DNA of 64,000 nucleotides from Phialocephala subalpina (Eukaryota; Ascomycota; Leotiomycetes; Helotiales; Mollisiaceae): positions 946,267-1,010,266 of the forward strand of contig FJOG01000009.1 of assembly GCA_900073065.1 (NCBI GenBank). Reading direction: 5' to 3'. A program made the position numbers and the translations under genes. Below are positions 34,941 to 49,356 of the stretch, piece after piece; position 1 is the stretch's first letter, and every line of letters begins with the position of its first letter. A model generated the notes under the pieces. The model saw nothing but the letters and a program-made list of their open reading frames with translations. It was not told the DNA's origin and made no database searches.

Positions 34941-35616
34941 TTTGCGGAGAGTGGGTCTGAACATGCAGAAATGGTGCAACGCAGGAAAGGGAAGAAACTT
35001 TCTAGTGAAAGTACATGCACTTGAAAGTCTAGATGCGGGGTTTTGGGCACTTATACAAGAAAATAGGAAATGTGAGGTGACACAAGGAGAGAAGAATTAT
35101 GGATTACTTATCACAGAAATATCTGGAAGGTTTATGCGGTTTGAAGGCGGGACTGGCGAAAAAAGATTAGAAATCAAGAAAGCGTCATTTCGTTCTACGA
35201 AAGGAGCGATGTCCGAAGGCCTCGGCCGCCCACACCAAATTCCAGAACTCTCGGAACCGTGCGTGACTAGCGCTTGGAGGAACTCCGAAAATGTGGAGAA
35301 GTCACGAGGGGATATTGCTTTATGTGATTTCAAGGTCTTTGATTCGAAGTGCCTTGAAAATTCGGTACTGCTGGGTAAAGACTCTGAAACCCCAATTCTT
35401 CGCAAACGAGAAAACCACTAAGAAAGTTAGTCCTCATCGGCCATGCTGAATCCTTCTTGACCTGCGTGTGTGCCATGTAGCTCTGACTTGATGTCCGTTC
35501 TATGAGCCAAACCAGACGCCGTCGCTAGCAGAAAGATGCTTTTCTCTCTCTCGAAACGCCTTGCAATGATTTCGATTACCACAAGTCTCTCATATACCGG
35601 TATTTTGACAATTTCT
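34941..35616. other. intergenic region
   Basis: Lies between the DsbA-like gene and the 3' end of the TFIIE-beta gene. A plus-strand frame (34933-35421) overlaps the 5' end of the DsbA-like gene and has no recognisable domain; I treat it as accidental. Confidence 0.5.
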
Positions 35617-36522
35617 CTACCGTTTCAGGTGGGAGAAATCCTTGAGAAGATGTGCCATATGTGTGTTCGTAGTCTTACCGCCACGTCTTGGTGCTCTCTT
35701 CTTCTTCTCCTTTGGCTTTGGTGCTGCCTTTATGCGCTTGGAAGGGTCTTCACTCGCCGGCTTCTGGCCCGCATCTTGGAGCTTTCGGACGAGTTCATCA
35801 ACGCTAGGAAGTTCGGTCTTGTGCCACATGTCTTGGAACTCGAAATCGACTTCGTGGTGCAAGGTCGGATCGTTACCCCAGACCATTCTGGCGTGATTGT
35901 CCTTCTTTGTTCTGGTAACGAGGATCTTGTGCTCCTTCTCCAACTCGTCGATCGCATCTTCGCAGTCTGGCCATCCATCCTTCAAGTCCTTGACAGAGAC
36001 ACCCTGAGCATCAACCTTGGCTTGTAGATATGCAATCAAATCCTTCTTGCTGCGAACATTGATGATAGGCTTGTGCTCAAAGAGACCTGAGTCATAAGAC
36101 TGGACCTTCAGGTTCGGATCGGGCGTATGATGAACCCGCTCATGCTGTCGCAGAATTCTTGCAATCAAGACCTTGGTTCGATCGTCGGCATTGACCTGAC
36201 TCAAGTACTCTAGAATCTCTCGAAAGGTCTTCGGCTCGTTCTTTTTCTTAAGGAACTCGATAACATAGGTGACTTGTGTGAATGCCTCGGTGCCGTATCC
36301 AGTCGCCGCAGGTTGTGAATAGACTACGTTCTGTGGCTCTCGCTTCCGCTTCATGTCTTTACCCTCACTCTTCGATGCGTTAGAGGCGTTGGAGGGAGCT
36401 GGAGATGGTGCAGACTCGGGGGCAGGCGGCGCAAGGCTACGTTGCTTGGTTGCTACTTTCGGAGCGGCAGACATGGCATCGCTCTTGAAGGCGGCCTGCT
36501 GCTTTGCGAGATAGGAAGCCAT
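35617..36522 (-). CDS. TFA2: transcription initiation factor IIE subunit beta
   Basis: Small subunit of general factor TFIIE, which helps recruit TFIIH and melts the RNA polymerase II promoter. Single exon of 301 residues. An N-terminal Ala/Pro/Ser-rich part carries a basic KRKREPQ stretch. It is followed by two winged-helix regions, the first containing TQVTYVIEFLKKKNEPKTF and the second LIAYLQAKVDAQGVSVKDLK. The conserved basic C-terminus KKKRAPRRGGKTTNTHMAHLL ends in DFSHLKR, typical of fungal Tfa2. The start MASYLAKQQ is chosen over an upstream in-frame Met at 36585 because it begins the conserved part. Divergent from the Mlp1 gene. Confidence 0.95.
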   Translation of the reverse strand: MASYLAKQQAAFKSDAMSAAPKVATKQRSLAPPAPESAPSPAPSNASNASKSEGKDMKRKREPQNVVYSQPAATGYGTEAFTQVTYVIEFLKKKNEPKTFREILEYLSQVNADDRTKVLIARILRQHERVHHTPDPNLKVQSYDSGLFEHKPIINVRSKKDLIAYLQAKVDAQGVSVKDLKDGWPDCEDAIDELEKEHKILVTRTKKDNHARMVWGNDPTLHHEVDFEFQDMWHKTELPSVDELVRKLQDAGQKPASEDPSKRIKAAPKPKEKKKRAPRRGGKTTNTHMAHLLKDFSHLKR

Positions 36523-37089
36523 CGTGAAAGATCGAAGATGGATCGAGACGGTGTGCCTGCGAGGAAAGACAAAGGAGGTTTGCACAGCTTGATCTAGGAA
36601 GCCCCAAGTAGAAGAAGGAGTGGCGCTGGGCGTCGAATAATGGTCCGACGGCCTGAGAAAGACTCAGTACTGTAGAGTTCTTACCACTGCTGTTTCCGGA
36701 AGATGTGGTGAATAACAAAGGAAATGGGAAACAGGTCGGGGCCTTGTACTGAGGTGAATGCGACCTTGAGCTTTGACGAGGCTAAGTCTTGGCGTACTTT
36801 AAATTTCGCGCTAGTGTCTTTACGGTCGCAGGAAAGAGCTTCAAAGAATGCCTTCTTGAATCAACTCGTTCGTCGCGCCAACTACATCTGGTCCATATTA
36901 CGGACAGTGTGGTATTAATTCGAGTTCGTGATTTCTTTAAGGTGGACGCGCACCTTCTACCTGCCAACACACCCTCTGAATATCTGGTCGCGGGACAAAA
37001 CGCGTTTACACTTTACCATCACCCACCTGGATCAACACCTTTTGACCTCGATGAAAGCACCCCACGTTGGATGACGAATTTCCCCAGAT
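36523..37089. promoter_or_regulatory. shared divergent promoter region TFA2/Mlp1
   Basis: The 567 bp between divergent start codons of two nuclear housekeeping genes. No specific motifs were identified. Confidence 0.5.
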
Positions 37090-40000
37090 ATGGCTGCGGC
37101 GGTACTGGACGTCGACTATCTGTCGGCGTATCTAAGTGTGCCACAACAGAGTATCAGCAACGCGATCGATGCTCCTACTGCCGAGCTTGTACGGTCGATT
37201 CTCGATGCTATCACAGCAAAGGCGCGCGAGCACGATGAATTAGCTGCGGATAAGTTGCGAGTGGATATTGAACTAGAAAATGCGGTTCGGAGCTCAGAGA
37301 CGCGCATCGAAGGTCTCAGGGCCAATGTTGAGAAGGCGCAGAAGACAGTTGAAGAGGTTCGGACCAAGCTGAACGAAGAAGGTAGCTATTTTGGAGTCAC
37401 AGGTCTCGAGCAACAAGTTCACTAACGACCTACCTACAGAGAATGTAAAATCCTCTCTCGAAACCGAGCTACAGAGTCTCAAGTCTTCCTCGACTACTTC
37501 TACCTCCGAAGTCGAATCCCTGCGAGCCAGGATTGCTACCCTTGAAGCCGCCAACAGAGATACCATTGCGGTTTTGGAGTCAAAAACTACAGCCAACGAC
37601 GAGCTGGCGAAGGACCTGCAGAGACAACACAAGAAGGGCTTGGAATTAAGCCAACAGATCACCGCCCTACAACAGACGGTCCAGACTGCCAATTCTGCTG
37701 CCTCGAGCGCCAAATTCCGAGAACAGTCTCTCAAGCAAGAAATTGAACTCGCAAAACGAAATAACGAATGGTTTGAGAATGAGCTCAAGACAAAGAGCGC
37801 CGAGGCTTTGAAAAACCGGAAAGAGAAGGGTGCCAGGGTTGCTGAACTCCAACGGTTGAACGAGGAGGCTACATCTAATGTTGATGCGTTGAAGAAGACC
37901 GAGCGGGCTCTACGTACTCGTTTGGATGAGGTGCAGAAGAAGGCAGAGGACTCTTTGGAGAAAGTACAACAACTTGAGGAGGCCGCCGCAAAAACAGAGG
38001 AAGGTTTCCGTCAAGAACTTGAGAGTTCGCGCAGACTTTCTGAGCTCCAGTCTCAGCAGACCGAAACACACCGCAATAGGCTCCAGGAGGTGGAGGCTGA
38101 GCTGGAGAAGATCAAGGATGATGCTGCCGAGGAAGTTGGAAGATGCAGACAAGAGGCCGAATCTGAGAGGCAGGACCGAGAACAAGCTGAACATCGAATC
38201 GCTGAGTTGGAGGCTGAGGTCGATCGTCTCGAGGCTCTTGTATCACAACCTCGCCCCGGATCCGTTCCTGGAACTCCTCGACAAGGTCTCAATGGCTCAA
38301 TGTTTGGAAGATCAGGATCGCCCGCCCAATTCGGTACGCCAGGTTCGGTTCGGAGCAAATCCGCTATTACTGCGACACAAGCTATCGAGGAACTTTACAA
38401 GGTCAAGGGTCAGCTCACCACCGAAAAGCGAAGAGGCGACCGTCTCGCTGCAGAATTGGACGAAGTCATGCAGAGCTTGGAGGCCAAGCAGCCTGAACTT
38501 GAAGAAATGCAGGCTGAGCATGAACGCCTCCAGCAGGAAGTGGTAGAAATGTCGAAATTTGTTGATCAGACGGGTAAGGAGAGGGATCGTGCCAAGAAGG
38601 ACGCCAGAAAGGCCGAGAACGAAGCTTCTACTGCTCAAGCCGAAGCTAGCATCTTGCGTCAACAACTTCGAGATCTCAGCGCCCAGATCAAGATGCTATT
38701 ATGTGAATTGGATGCTCGAGAGCGTGGTCTGGATGCTTTGACACCGGCAGAACGATCACAGCTGGAGCGTTTGGCGAGAGGCGAAGTCAGTGAAGATGCA
38801 TTCGAAGGCCTCACCGATACCGACCGATTCATCAGTCAGAGATTGACTGTCTTCCGAAGCGTCAGCGACCTTCAGGAGAAGAACCAAGAGCTCCTCAAGA
38901 TTACCAGACAACTAGGAGCTCAGATGGAGAGCGAGGAAGCACTTGCTGCTAAGAACCAAGCTGCCAAAGATCACGAGGAGGTGCAGAATCTTCAAGGAAA
39001 GATCGAAAATTACAAGGATGAGCTTCAATCCATGATTACCCGATCTGAGAGCTATGTTAAGGAGCGAGACATGTTCCGACGCATGCTCCAACACCGTGGA
39101 CAACTCCCTCCGACTTCAGATCTAGCCTCTATGTTCGGTCAATCGATCGATGACTCCCAGAACGGAGCCATGCAAACCGTTGAGCAAGGTTCCAGAGACA
39201 ATGCCAACTACGCCGTCCTACTGCGCGAGCTGCAAGCTCACTTCGACCAGTACCGGAATGAGCAAGGCATCGATAGGCGAACTATGAAGGAGCAGATCGA
39301 GACCTTGTCTAGGGAGAAGGGTGTTCTTCAGGGTGAAATTGCAAAGACTAAGAGTCAACACACCTTGACTTCTGAGCGCCTTGAGCTGTTGCAGTCAAAT
39401 TATGCAATGATCCAGAAGGAGAATACAGAGCTACAGAGTCGATCGCAGAACCTCTCCGAGGCATCGGCTAAGCAAGATCTGCGTACTCAACAAGTAGCTG
39501 AGGATCTCATTGAGGCTAAGGGTCTTCTCGAAAGCATGCGCAATGAGAATGCCAACCTGAAGGCAGAGAAGAAGCTTTGGAAGGACATCCAAGACCGACT
39601 CAACCAGGATAATGAGGGTCTCATGAACGAGAGAACGAGACTCAACACCCTCATCGCTAATCAACAAACCCTCCAAAATGAACGAGAATTGTCGGATTCA
39701 GAGACCAGACGTCGCCTACAGTCACAAGTCGAAGCCCTAGAAACCGAGTTATCGACGACAAAGCGAAAGCTTAATGATGAGGTAGAAGACCATAAGAAGA
39801 CCCAGTTGCGCAAGGAGTACGATTCTCAGCAAAACCAAAAACGCATTGATGACCTCGCATCAAGTTTGAGTCAGGCCCGTGAAGAGCTGGTGGCTGCAAA
39901 GACTACTCGAGACCACCTCCAGTCCCGAGTAGATGAGCTTACCATTGAGCTGAAGAGTGCCGAAGAGCGAGTGGAGTTACTTCAGCCAAGACCTACACCT

Positions 40001-43000
40001 CGTCCCGGAACACAGGTTGATGGTAGTGAGCATGTCAATGGCAACAACACGGAAGGCGATCTGATTAGAGAGCAAGAATTGGCTATTGAAGTATCCGAGT
40101 TGAAGAGAGATCTTGAACTTTCAAAGGCAGAACTCGAGAACACCAAGAATCAGATGGAACAATACAAATCCATCAGCCAGTCGTCTGAGGAGGAACTGCA
40201 GAGCTTGAACGCAACTCAGGATCAATACCGTGAAGAGATGGACCGCATCGTTGAACAGAAAGATACCAAGATTCGTGAACTCCAGCAACGAGTCGATGAC
40301 ATCTCAGCTGAGCTGACCAACACCAACAATGAGCTCACTACTCTACGAAACCAGCAATCTGAGGTTGCAAGACAAGCCGAAGAAGAGAAGTCTGCTCTCG
40401 AAGCCGAGATCTCTCGACTTAAGGACGAAGACGAAAGACATGCTACTGCGGCACAATATCACCAGCAAGATCTTCGCGCACAAGCAGCCATCGCAACCAA
40501 GGCTCAACAAGATTACGAGAACGAGCTTGTCAAGCATGCTGAAGCTGCGAAACTTCTTGGAAATCTACGAACTGAACACAATCAGCTGAAGTCCCAATCT
40601 GCCACCCTCCGCGCTGAAGCCGAGTCAGCCAAACTTGCTTTAAGTCAAAGTGAGAACTCTTGGGAGGAACGCCGCGAGCACTTTGAGCAAGAGCTGAAGG
40701 AATTGAGGACACGTCGTGATGATCTGAGTTCGCAGAACAAGGTCCTTCACCAACAACTCGAGGATGTGGGAGCTCAGATATCGGCTTTGCAGCAAAGTCG
40801 TGCCTCAGCTGATCATTCTGATTCAAGCACTACTCCCACGGAGTCAACCAATGATCGAGCAGCTGATGGTCTTCGCGAAGTCAACTCTTTCCTCCGCCGA
40901 GAGAAGGAGATCATTGAAGTCCAGTACGAGCTCAAGGTTCAAGAAGCCAAGCGCTTACAACAGCAATTTGACTATGCACAATCCCAGCTGGACGAGTGCC
41001 GACTAAAACTGGATCAAGAGCGTCGACAGCATGCCGACGGAAACCGCAGCTCTGTGGCCCACAAGGATCTCATGGACAAGCTGAACGAGCTTAACTTGGT
41101 TCGCGAAGCAAGTGTCACCTTACGGAATGAAGCTCGCCAAGCCGAAGCACGTTTGGCTGAGAAGACTAAACGTGTTGAGGAACTCACGGAGCAGGTTCAG
41201 CCGCTTGAGACAAGGATCCGTGAACTCGAACATGGAAAGGAGACTATGGATGGAGAGATGCGTCTGCTACAAGAAGACCGTGATCGTTGGCAGAAGCGAA
41301 CTCAGGATATCATCTCGAAGTATGACCGCATTGATCCTCAGGAGATGGAGCAGCTCAAGGAGACAATCGAATCACTACGATCTGAACGTGACTCTCTTCT
41401 AGCTGAGAAGGAACCTCTCCAGGAGCAGATCCAGGCGCTAGAGACAGAGAAGGCTACTTGGTCCCAATCAAGAACAAAGTTGATCGATCAAGCTAAGGAG
41501 AGGAATCGCATCAACATGAACGCAAACAAGGATAGGACAGCTGAGAGAGATGCTGCTATTCAAGAGAGGGACGCCCTTCAAGAACAGCTTAATGGCCTGA
41601 AGCAAGAACTTGAGACTGCCGTTATGGAGAAAGACACGGCACAACAGCTGGTGAACTCCTTGAGCCAAGAGATTGAAGTAGTCAAATCTGAGCGAGATCG
41701 TGCTCTGTCATCAGCTGCGAAGTCTCCTGCTCAGGCACCGGCTGTCCCAGCAAGCGTGCCACAAAGCGATCCTGCCATCGATCAACAGCTCGCAGATCTT
41801 AGTAGCCAGCTTCAGCAAATTACTCAGGACAAACAGTCCCTAGACGCACAGCTTCAAGGTCTTCGTGCTCAGCTCGAGAAATCCAACTCCGACCGAGATG
41901 CTGCTCTTGCTGAGGCTGCCGAGGCCAAAGCCAACCAGCAGACCACTCAGGTCCCTGATACATCTATGCAGATTGGTTCAGAAGAAGGTCAAATCAACGA
42001 GACGCCAAATGCTGGCCTGTCTGATGAGGAAAGGAAGGCTTTGGAAGAACGCATTGCCGCTGCCGAAGCAAAAGCCAAGGAGAAAGAGGACAAACTCGCG
42101 GAAGTTGAAGCTACACAGGAGGCAACATTGAAAGCTCGTTCAGACAAGATGAAGACTGCCCTCAACAAGAAGCTCCAGGAATCTAGGGAAACCCAAAAAT
42201 CGGAGATCGAGGCAGAATACAAGCTCAAGTTGGAGCAAGAGAAGCAGATCTGGCTGGCAGAAGCAAAGGCTGCCACCACGACTGCACCGAACGGCGCTTC
42301 CGCCGACCAAGCCAAGCCTACCTTAGAAGTATCTCAAGAAACCCCCGCTACACCTGTTACCCCGAATCCGAAGACACCATCTGGATCTTCTGTTGACATT
42401 CTCGGTATGACTGACATGCAAGTTCGAGATCTTATGTCAAAGCATCCTACGGCCAGAACAGTCATTGTTGAAAACATCAGGAAGCAGATTGCAAAGACCA
42501 ATGAGCAGCACGCGACTGCAATCGCTGAATTGCAACAAAAAGCCGAAACATCGAAGACGCAGGCCGTAGCAATGGAGACTAAGAAGGCCGCCTTACGAAT
42601 CAACATTAACGAGAACAAGGCCAGAACTGCCACTGGAAAGCTCGAGGTCGTCGAAAAAGCAGCTCAAGAAACACCCCAACGACCCGTGGTAGAGGTATGG
42701 GAGGAAGTCAAGGCTTACAAGCCTCCACCACCGCCTGCTGTAGCTGTGGCCCCTACAACTGCTCCAATCGCTCCGAATGCTCCGACGGCTCCCTTAGCTT
42801 CTCAGCCGGTCTCGTTTGCTCCTCCAAACGGAACGTCAATTCCAACTCCGAAGCCTGCAGAGCTCAAGACTGAGACTGTACCAGCACAGGCGCCTTCACA
42901 GCCATCAAGTATCCCTTCAGTGCCAAATGGTACCGCGAGTGTCCCCGCTAGCAATATTCCTGGTGTAAGTTCTTCTCCCGATGATCAAAATCCAAAATAC

Positions 43001-43313
43001 TAATTCAGTCCAGCCACCACAGCCAGTTGCTGGCGGTCCCCAAAGAGTTTCTTCAATACCAACAATGAGAGGCGGTCCTTCGGTTAGAGGACGTGGTGGT
43101 AATCAACAGATATATCAACCACGTGGAGGAGCACAAGGTGGAAGAGGCAGGGGTGGTGCTCAACAGCAACGAGGAGGACTGAATGCAGGTGCACAGACAT
43201 TCAGCCCAGGTGGTCCTGCTGGCATGAAGCGGCCTAGAGAGGAAGGATCGATGGGAGGTTCGGGGCAGCAGGGTCATGCAGGAAAGAGACCTAGAGGCGG
43301 TGGACAAAATTAA
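37090..43313 (+). CDS. nuclear pore basket protein Mlp1/TPR homologue
   Basis: Scaffold filament of the nuclear basket, involved in mRNP quality control and export, telomere and gene tethering and spindle checkpoint anchoring. Exons 37090-37381, 37440-42964 and 43014-43313 give 2038 residues, the expected size for TPR/Mlp. Residues about 30-1560 are almost continuous coiled coil (Glu/Gln/Lys/Arg/Leu). The TPR/MLP1 core motif region includes ARGEVSEDAFEGLTDTDRFI and the segment MLQHRGQLPP. The tail is low-complexity, Pro/Ala-rich, then RGG/GRGRGG repeats with a basic KRPRE and GKRPRGGGQN end. For intron 2, acceptor 43013 gives the Gly/Arg tail; the frame without splicing stops at 43003. Identification is secure from length, coiled coil and core motifs. 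Confidence 0.93.
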
Positions 43314-43513
43314 AGGGCGGAATTTTTTTGCTTTGCTTGTATGATATTGGTGCATAGCCGGTCGGCTTTCATTTGTCGAGGACGGGCGTTTCGAAGGAGT
43401 ATGTGAAAATGGCATTGTAAAACAGCTGGGAGAAGTGGCTATCTCAATGCAGAACACTGGCGCTATTGCAGAGACAACTACACGATCATTGCCTTTCATG
43501 TCGAAGTGACCAT

Positions 43514-44130
43514 TCATTGGAATTTTGCTATGTTGCTGGGTATCAATTTCCTCAAGACCTCCACTTGCCGTGCAACCATCTTCATCTTCAAATCTTCCAC
43601 TCCACTATTATCTATCCGACGCATTCCATTCCCAAATATCACCGTGAAGTCTGGGAGAACTTCTCCTTCTGCAACCTCGCAGAGCGGTCCAATCTTGCAG
43701 TGCTGCAGAATATTAGAACCATCGTTTCCCTGCACAGATGAAAATGACTCACCTTCCCTAACACAGCACCCTTCCCGATCCTAGCATTGACTTCAATAAC
43801 ACTTCCCTCACCAACTCTTCTCGCCTCGACGATAGCTCCCACCTCCACAACCACTCCATTCTCTATCACCACCGGCTCTGCTTCTTCTTCATCCTCCGGC
43901 TCCTTCAGAATCCCAATCTGACTGCGTTCACTGATGATACAGGTGCTGCCTATTGTTATAGGTGCGTATGCTGAGTTGAGCTTTGCTCGTGGGTGGATGA
44001 CAGTGTTTGAGCCTATCATGATGAGCTTGGTGCCGGTGAGGGAGGCGTGTTCTGCGATGACGATGGAGGAAGAGAGCGATGTGGGAGGCTTCGGTGCCGG
44101 TGGCATCATAGATTGGCGTTTATTCGACAT
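43514..44130 (-). CDS. dynactin subunit 6 (p27)
   Basis: A left-handed beta-helix (hexapeptide repeat) protein of the dynactin pointed-end complex, which adapts dynein to cargo. Exons 43753-44130 and 43514-43702 on the minus strand, 188 residues. Hexapeptide-like turns are visible in LIMIGSNTVIHPRAKL, ITIGSTCIISERSQIG, VVVEVGAIVEARRVG and RIGKGAVLGKHCKIGP. The C-terminal block LPDFTVIFGNGMRRID, then a helix ending in LIPSNIAKFQ, matches fungal p27. An Asp/Glu-rich insert (EPEDEEEAEP) lies in the middle. Divergent from the complex I gene. Confidence 0.9.
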
Positions 44131-44554
44131 CTTGGGTTGTGGAAGCTGTCCTAGAGCGCTCGTTGAAGAAGGGCCGCGATGGATCTGGTTTGACTGTTGT
44201 CAATAATGTGGTAAGTGTGTAGACCTGAAGGTGTAGCAAATCCAGATATCAGAATGGGTATTTTTGAGACCACAATTTGACATCGCTCGCTTCATTGATA
44301 ATTCTTTGGAAATCGCTTGCAGGTGGGTTCTCATGTTCTGTTATCCATTGTCAGGGCGGACATTGGTTTTGGAGTTGGCGTCGCGTGGATCTAACGAATT
44401 GTAGGCGTGCCTCAAAATACACTAAGAGCTTCAATCGCCACAGCCAATTGAAGGCTGCGAATCTATGATGACTTGAACAAGGTCCCTCAACTTCAACCTC
44501 AAGCTTGCCGTTCCTTTCCAAGTCCAGCTCAATTGAGCACAACCACCATTCAAA
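44131..44554. promoter_or_regulatory. shared divergent promoter region p27/complex I 51 kDa
   Basis: 424 bp between divergent start codons. The plus-strand side just before 44555 is rich in short CAA and CT motifs, like a leader. No specific sites identified. Confidence 0.45.
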
Positions 44555-46232
44555 ATGCTTTCGCGACACGCGCCTACTTCGAAGGCTGTCACCTCAATCT
44601 CCTCCCGCACTCTCAAATCGACAGCGTGCGCTGCGTCTCGAATCCCTTCGGCCGGACCTTCACAGCAAACTCGAGGACTTGCCACCGTCCAAGATGCCCC
44701 CCCACCAAAGCGCGTGTATGGCGGATTAAAGGACCAGGACAGGATTTTCCAGAACCTTTACGGACACCATGGGGCAGACTTGAAGAGTGCGAAGAAGTAT
44801 GGCGACTGGCACAAGACGAAGGAAATCTTGGATAAAGGACATGATTGGGTATGTTGGAATCGAATCATACAGATGGCATAGTATGGCAATTGACCATTGG
44901 CATAGATCATCTCAGAAATCAAAGCTTCCGGTCTGCGAGGACGTGGTGGCGCTGGTTTCCCTTCCGGAATGAAATGGGTATGTTTCTTGTGCGACAAATG
45001 CTTCATCATATAATTGACAAGCTCTAGTCATTCATGAACTTCAAGGACTGGGACAAGGATAACAAGCCAAGATATCTGGTCGTCAATGCTGATGAGGGTG
45101 AGCCTGGAACCTGCAAGGATCGAGAAATCATGCGAAAGGACCCCCACAAGCTCATCGAAGGGTGTCTGGTTGCTGGCCGAGCTATGAACTGCACAGCTGC
45201 TTATATCTACATCCGTGGCGAGTTCTACCACGAGGCGACGGTATTGCAACGAGCTATCCAGGAGGCATACAAGGATGGATTGATTGGAAAGAATGCTTGC
45301 GGCAGTGGATACGACTTCGATGTCTTCCTCCACCGAGGGATGGGTGCATACGTCTGTGGTGAAGAGACATCACTCATCGAGTCTCTGGAAGGCAAGCCTG
45401 GCAAGCCCCGCTTAAAGCCTCCGTTCCCAGCAGCCGTCGGTCTCTTTGGATGCCCATCCACAGTGGCAAACGTCGAGACTATTGCAGTAGCGCCAACTAT
45501 CTGCAGAAGAGGTGCGAACTGGTTTGCAGGCTTTGGTCGCGAGCGAAATCAGGGAACCAAGCTCTTCTGTATCTCCGGACACGTCAACAACCCATGCACA
45601 GTCGAAGAAGAGATGAGCATTCCTCTTAGAGAGCTGATCGACAAGCACTGTGGAGGTGTTCGTGGAGGATGGGACAACTTGAAGGCCATTATTCCAGGGG
45701 GATCTTCGACACCAATTCTGCCAAAGGCCGTCTGTGACGACCAACTCATGGATTTCGATGCTTTGAAGGACAGCCAGTCAGGTCTTGGAACGGCGGCTGT
45801 TATTGTGATGGATAAGAGCACAGATGTTGTTCGTGCCATCTCAAGACTTTCTCACTTCTATAGACACGAGTCTTGTGGTCAATGCACACCTTGCAGAGAG
45901 GGTAGCAAGTGGACAGAACAGATCATGAAGAGATTTGAGAAGGGACAAGGACGGGAGAAAGAGATTGATATGTTGCAAGAGTTGACGAAGCAAGTTGAGG
46001 GCCACACTATTTGCGGTAAGTCGTTATTCTCTGGTATCTGGCACTTTTGCTAATTTCTCTAGCTCTTGGCGAGGCTTTTGCTTGGCCCATCCAAGGTCTT
46101 ATTAGACATTTCAGACCAGAATTGGAGGCACGGATGAAGGACTATGCTGAGAAGACTGGAGGAGCGGCATTGGCTGGCGGCTGGGAGCATAATGCGCTTC
46201 AACATGGGAAGTTGATCGCTCCAGGACAATAG
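44555..46232 (+). CDS. NADH:ubiquinone oxidoreductase 51 kDa subunit (NDUFV1/nuo-51)
   Basis: The FMN- and NADH-binding subunit of mitochondrial complex I; it accepts electrons from NADH and passes them to cluster N3. Exons 44555-44848, 44906-44977, 45028-46015 and 46063-46232 give 507 residues. The N-terminal 40 residues are Arg/Ser-rich, a mitochondrial presequence ending near QQTRGLATV. The FMN/NAD glycine loop is GRGGAGFP (110-117), then [15 protein letters not shown] and [17 protein letters not shown]. The 4Fe-4S ligands are C405-x2-C408-x2-C411 (CGQCTPC) and C451 in HTIC, right at the last splice site. All key residues are present, so the gene is expected to be active. Confidence 0.97.
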
Positions 46233-47712
<1,480 letters not shown>

Positions 47713-48209
47713 CATGTGACTAAACGGTTACCAACCGCCAACCCCCAACTCATATCTTCAGCACTTTCCCCATAGGGCTTCTAAGCTGTATACAGAAACC
47801 TAGGACCTCTTTTGCAAGTGTGGATTACTGTAGGAGTAGCTTTGCGGTTGTGATTGAAAGGCGTTCTGTATTATACCCTACCATACTGTACTATACTTAG
47901 GCGGAGCATGGGCCTTTCAGGCCTGGAACTCCTGTGAATAAACGAACAAGTTCTGCCCAAGACGAAGTTGAGACCACCAGCTCATCGCTTTCCCTCAATC
48001 GTCGACTTCGCATCATATTAAAACTGCCTCAATCTTGGTAGTACACGATCGGGGGACAAGTCTACCTCGTCGCAGAATGACGTGACGACAGGCCAGCATT
48101 TTCACTCCCATCCTTTATCATCCACTCGCGATTGCGTGAACTTCGCCAGGAGGTCGCCATCAATCTTCGCCCATCTCAAGGAGCCTGCTTGCTTCAACCA
48201 TTTTTCAGA
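47713..48209. other. intergenic region upstream of the PEX11-family gene
   Basis: No gene is visible. A short CCATACTGTACTATACTTA stretch lies near 47880. The last 150 nt are pyrimidine-rich, like a leader. Confidence 0.45.
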
Positions 48210-49150
48210 ATGACCGTTAAGCAATTCATCCGCTTCACAAGCGATTCTGGTATACTCACTTCCCTCTTCTCTTCTATCTCATCTTGTTCCGACCTCTTCA
48301 GGATCACGTGCTTCTAAGCTATTTCCCCTGGTCTGACACATTCCCAGGAGCCATAGAAAAGATCCTCCGCCTCCTTCAATCCATCTCCCAGGTTCTCGCT
48401 GCATATGCTCTCACATCCGAAGATGTGCAGACGTGGCTCTTGCTCAGACGTCAATTTGCCCTAGGTACGCCTCCCGTTTCACCAATCGTGTTCAGGTGCT
48501 GATGGGAATTGGAATAGGAAGGAGATACATCCGCTTTTTCAGATGGATAGAGTGCCTTTCGAAAGCTTATACGGTGTTTTATGATGAGACGGGTTTAGTG
48601 GCTGTGGTGGGTGTGGGAAAGTGGAGTTGTATGAGTGCATTTTTGTTTTTGGAGAGTTTGACGATTGTGAGTCTTCCTCTTCTCTTATGTTTCTGAGCGT
48701 CTTGTATGCTGGGAATGGGGATAAAGAGATGGTCAAGAGAAACTGATGTGAAAATAGCTGGATGTCATGGGTGTCTGGCCAACAGATTGGGCGAAGCAAT
48801 GCATAATTGAGGCGAACAAATTTTGGTTCTACGCCTTGATCTTCTCTTTACTTTGGGACGTAGTGCAGCTCTTTGCTCCCAAAAACATAGTCAGCAACGT
48901 GGCATCCCTCGAGAAAAGGAAGGCAGAGGTCGAGTCTTCATCGAACGAAGCTCTAGTAGCTCGGAGGAAAGCCGAAGCTGAACAGAGGCAAAAGAGAGCT
49001 AGGATTACAAGAAGGCTGGTGGTGAATGGACTTGATCTTTTGATTCCGGGACATGTTACGGGTTGGATTGTCACGTCTGCGGTTATGACAGGATTTGCGG
49101 GTGCGGTGAGCACTGCGCTTTCAATGAAGGATATTTGGGACAAATTATGA
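48210..49150 (+). CDS. PEX11-family peroxisomal membrane proliferation protein
   Basis: PEX11 proteins remodel the peroxisomal membrane during elongation and division. Exons 48210-48249, 48348-48464, 48518-48666 and 48758-49150 give 232 residues, the normal size. The N-terminus MTVKQFIRFTSDSGAIEKILRLLQ is the amphipathic-helix region. Then come the residues RQFALGRRYIRFFRWIECL, a middle segment FLFLESLTILDVMGVWP, a positively charged helix (EKRKAEVESSSNEALVARRKAEAEQRQKR) and a C-terminal membrane segment IPGHVTGWIVTSAVMTGFAGAVS ending IWDKL. The pattern fits fungal Pex11/Pex11-like proteins; which paralogue it is cannot be settled. Confidence 0.88.
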
Positions 49151-49356
49151 TATGAGAGAAGTAAGCAACCCAACGCCGAACCGTCCAGAATTGTACCCTT
49201 CCAGTCTATTATCGTTTCCTTCGATCATAATCAAATCTCGGTCCCCGCTCCTCCTGTCACCCTTCCATATGTGGTCAAAGTTCATTCATGAGCGGAGCTA
49301 GGTCATCTGAACCTGTTTTTTGGCACCTCTTCCTGCCATCTTTTGTTTTTGTATAT

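Noticed and set aside
34933..35421. 162-codon plus-strand ORF
   Set aside because: Overlaps the 5' end of the well-supported DsbA-like gene and has no recognisable domain.
37926..38546. 206-codon ORF in another frame inside the Mlp1 gene
   Set aside because: Arg/Leu-rich shadow of the coiled-coil coding sequence.
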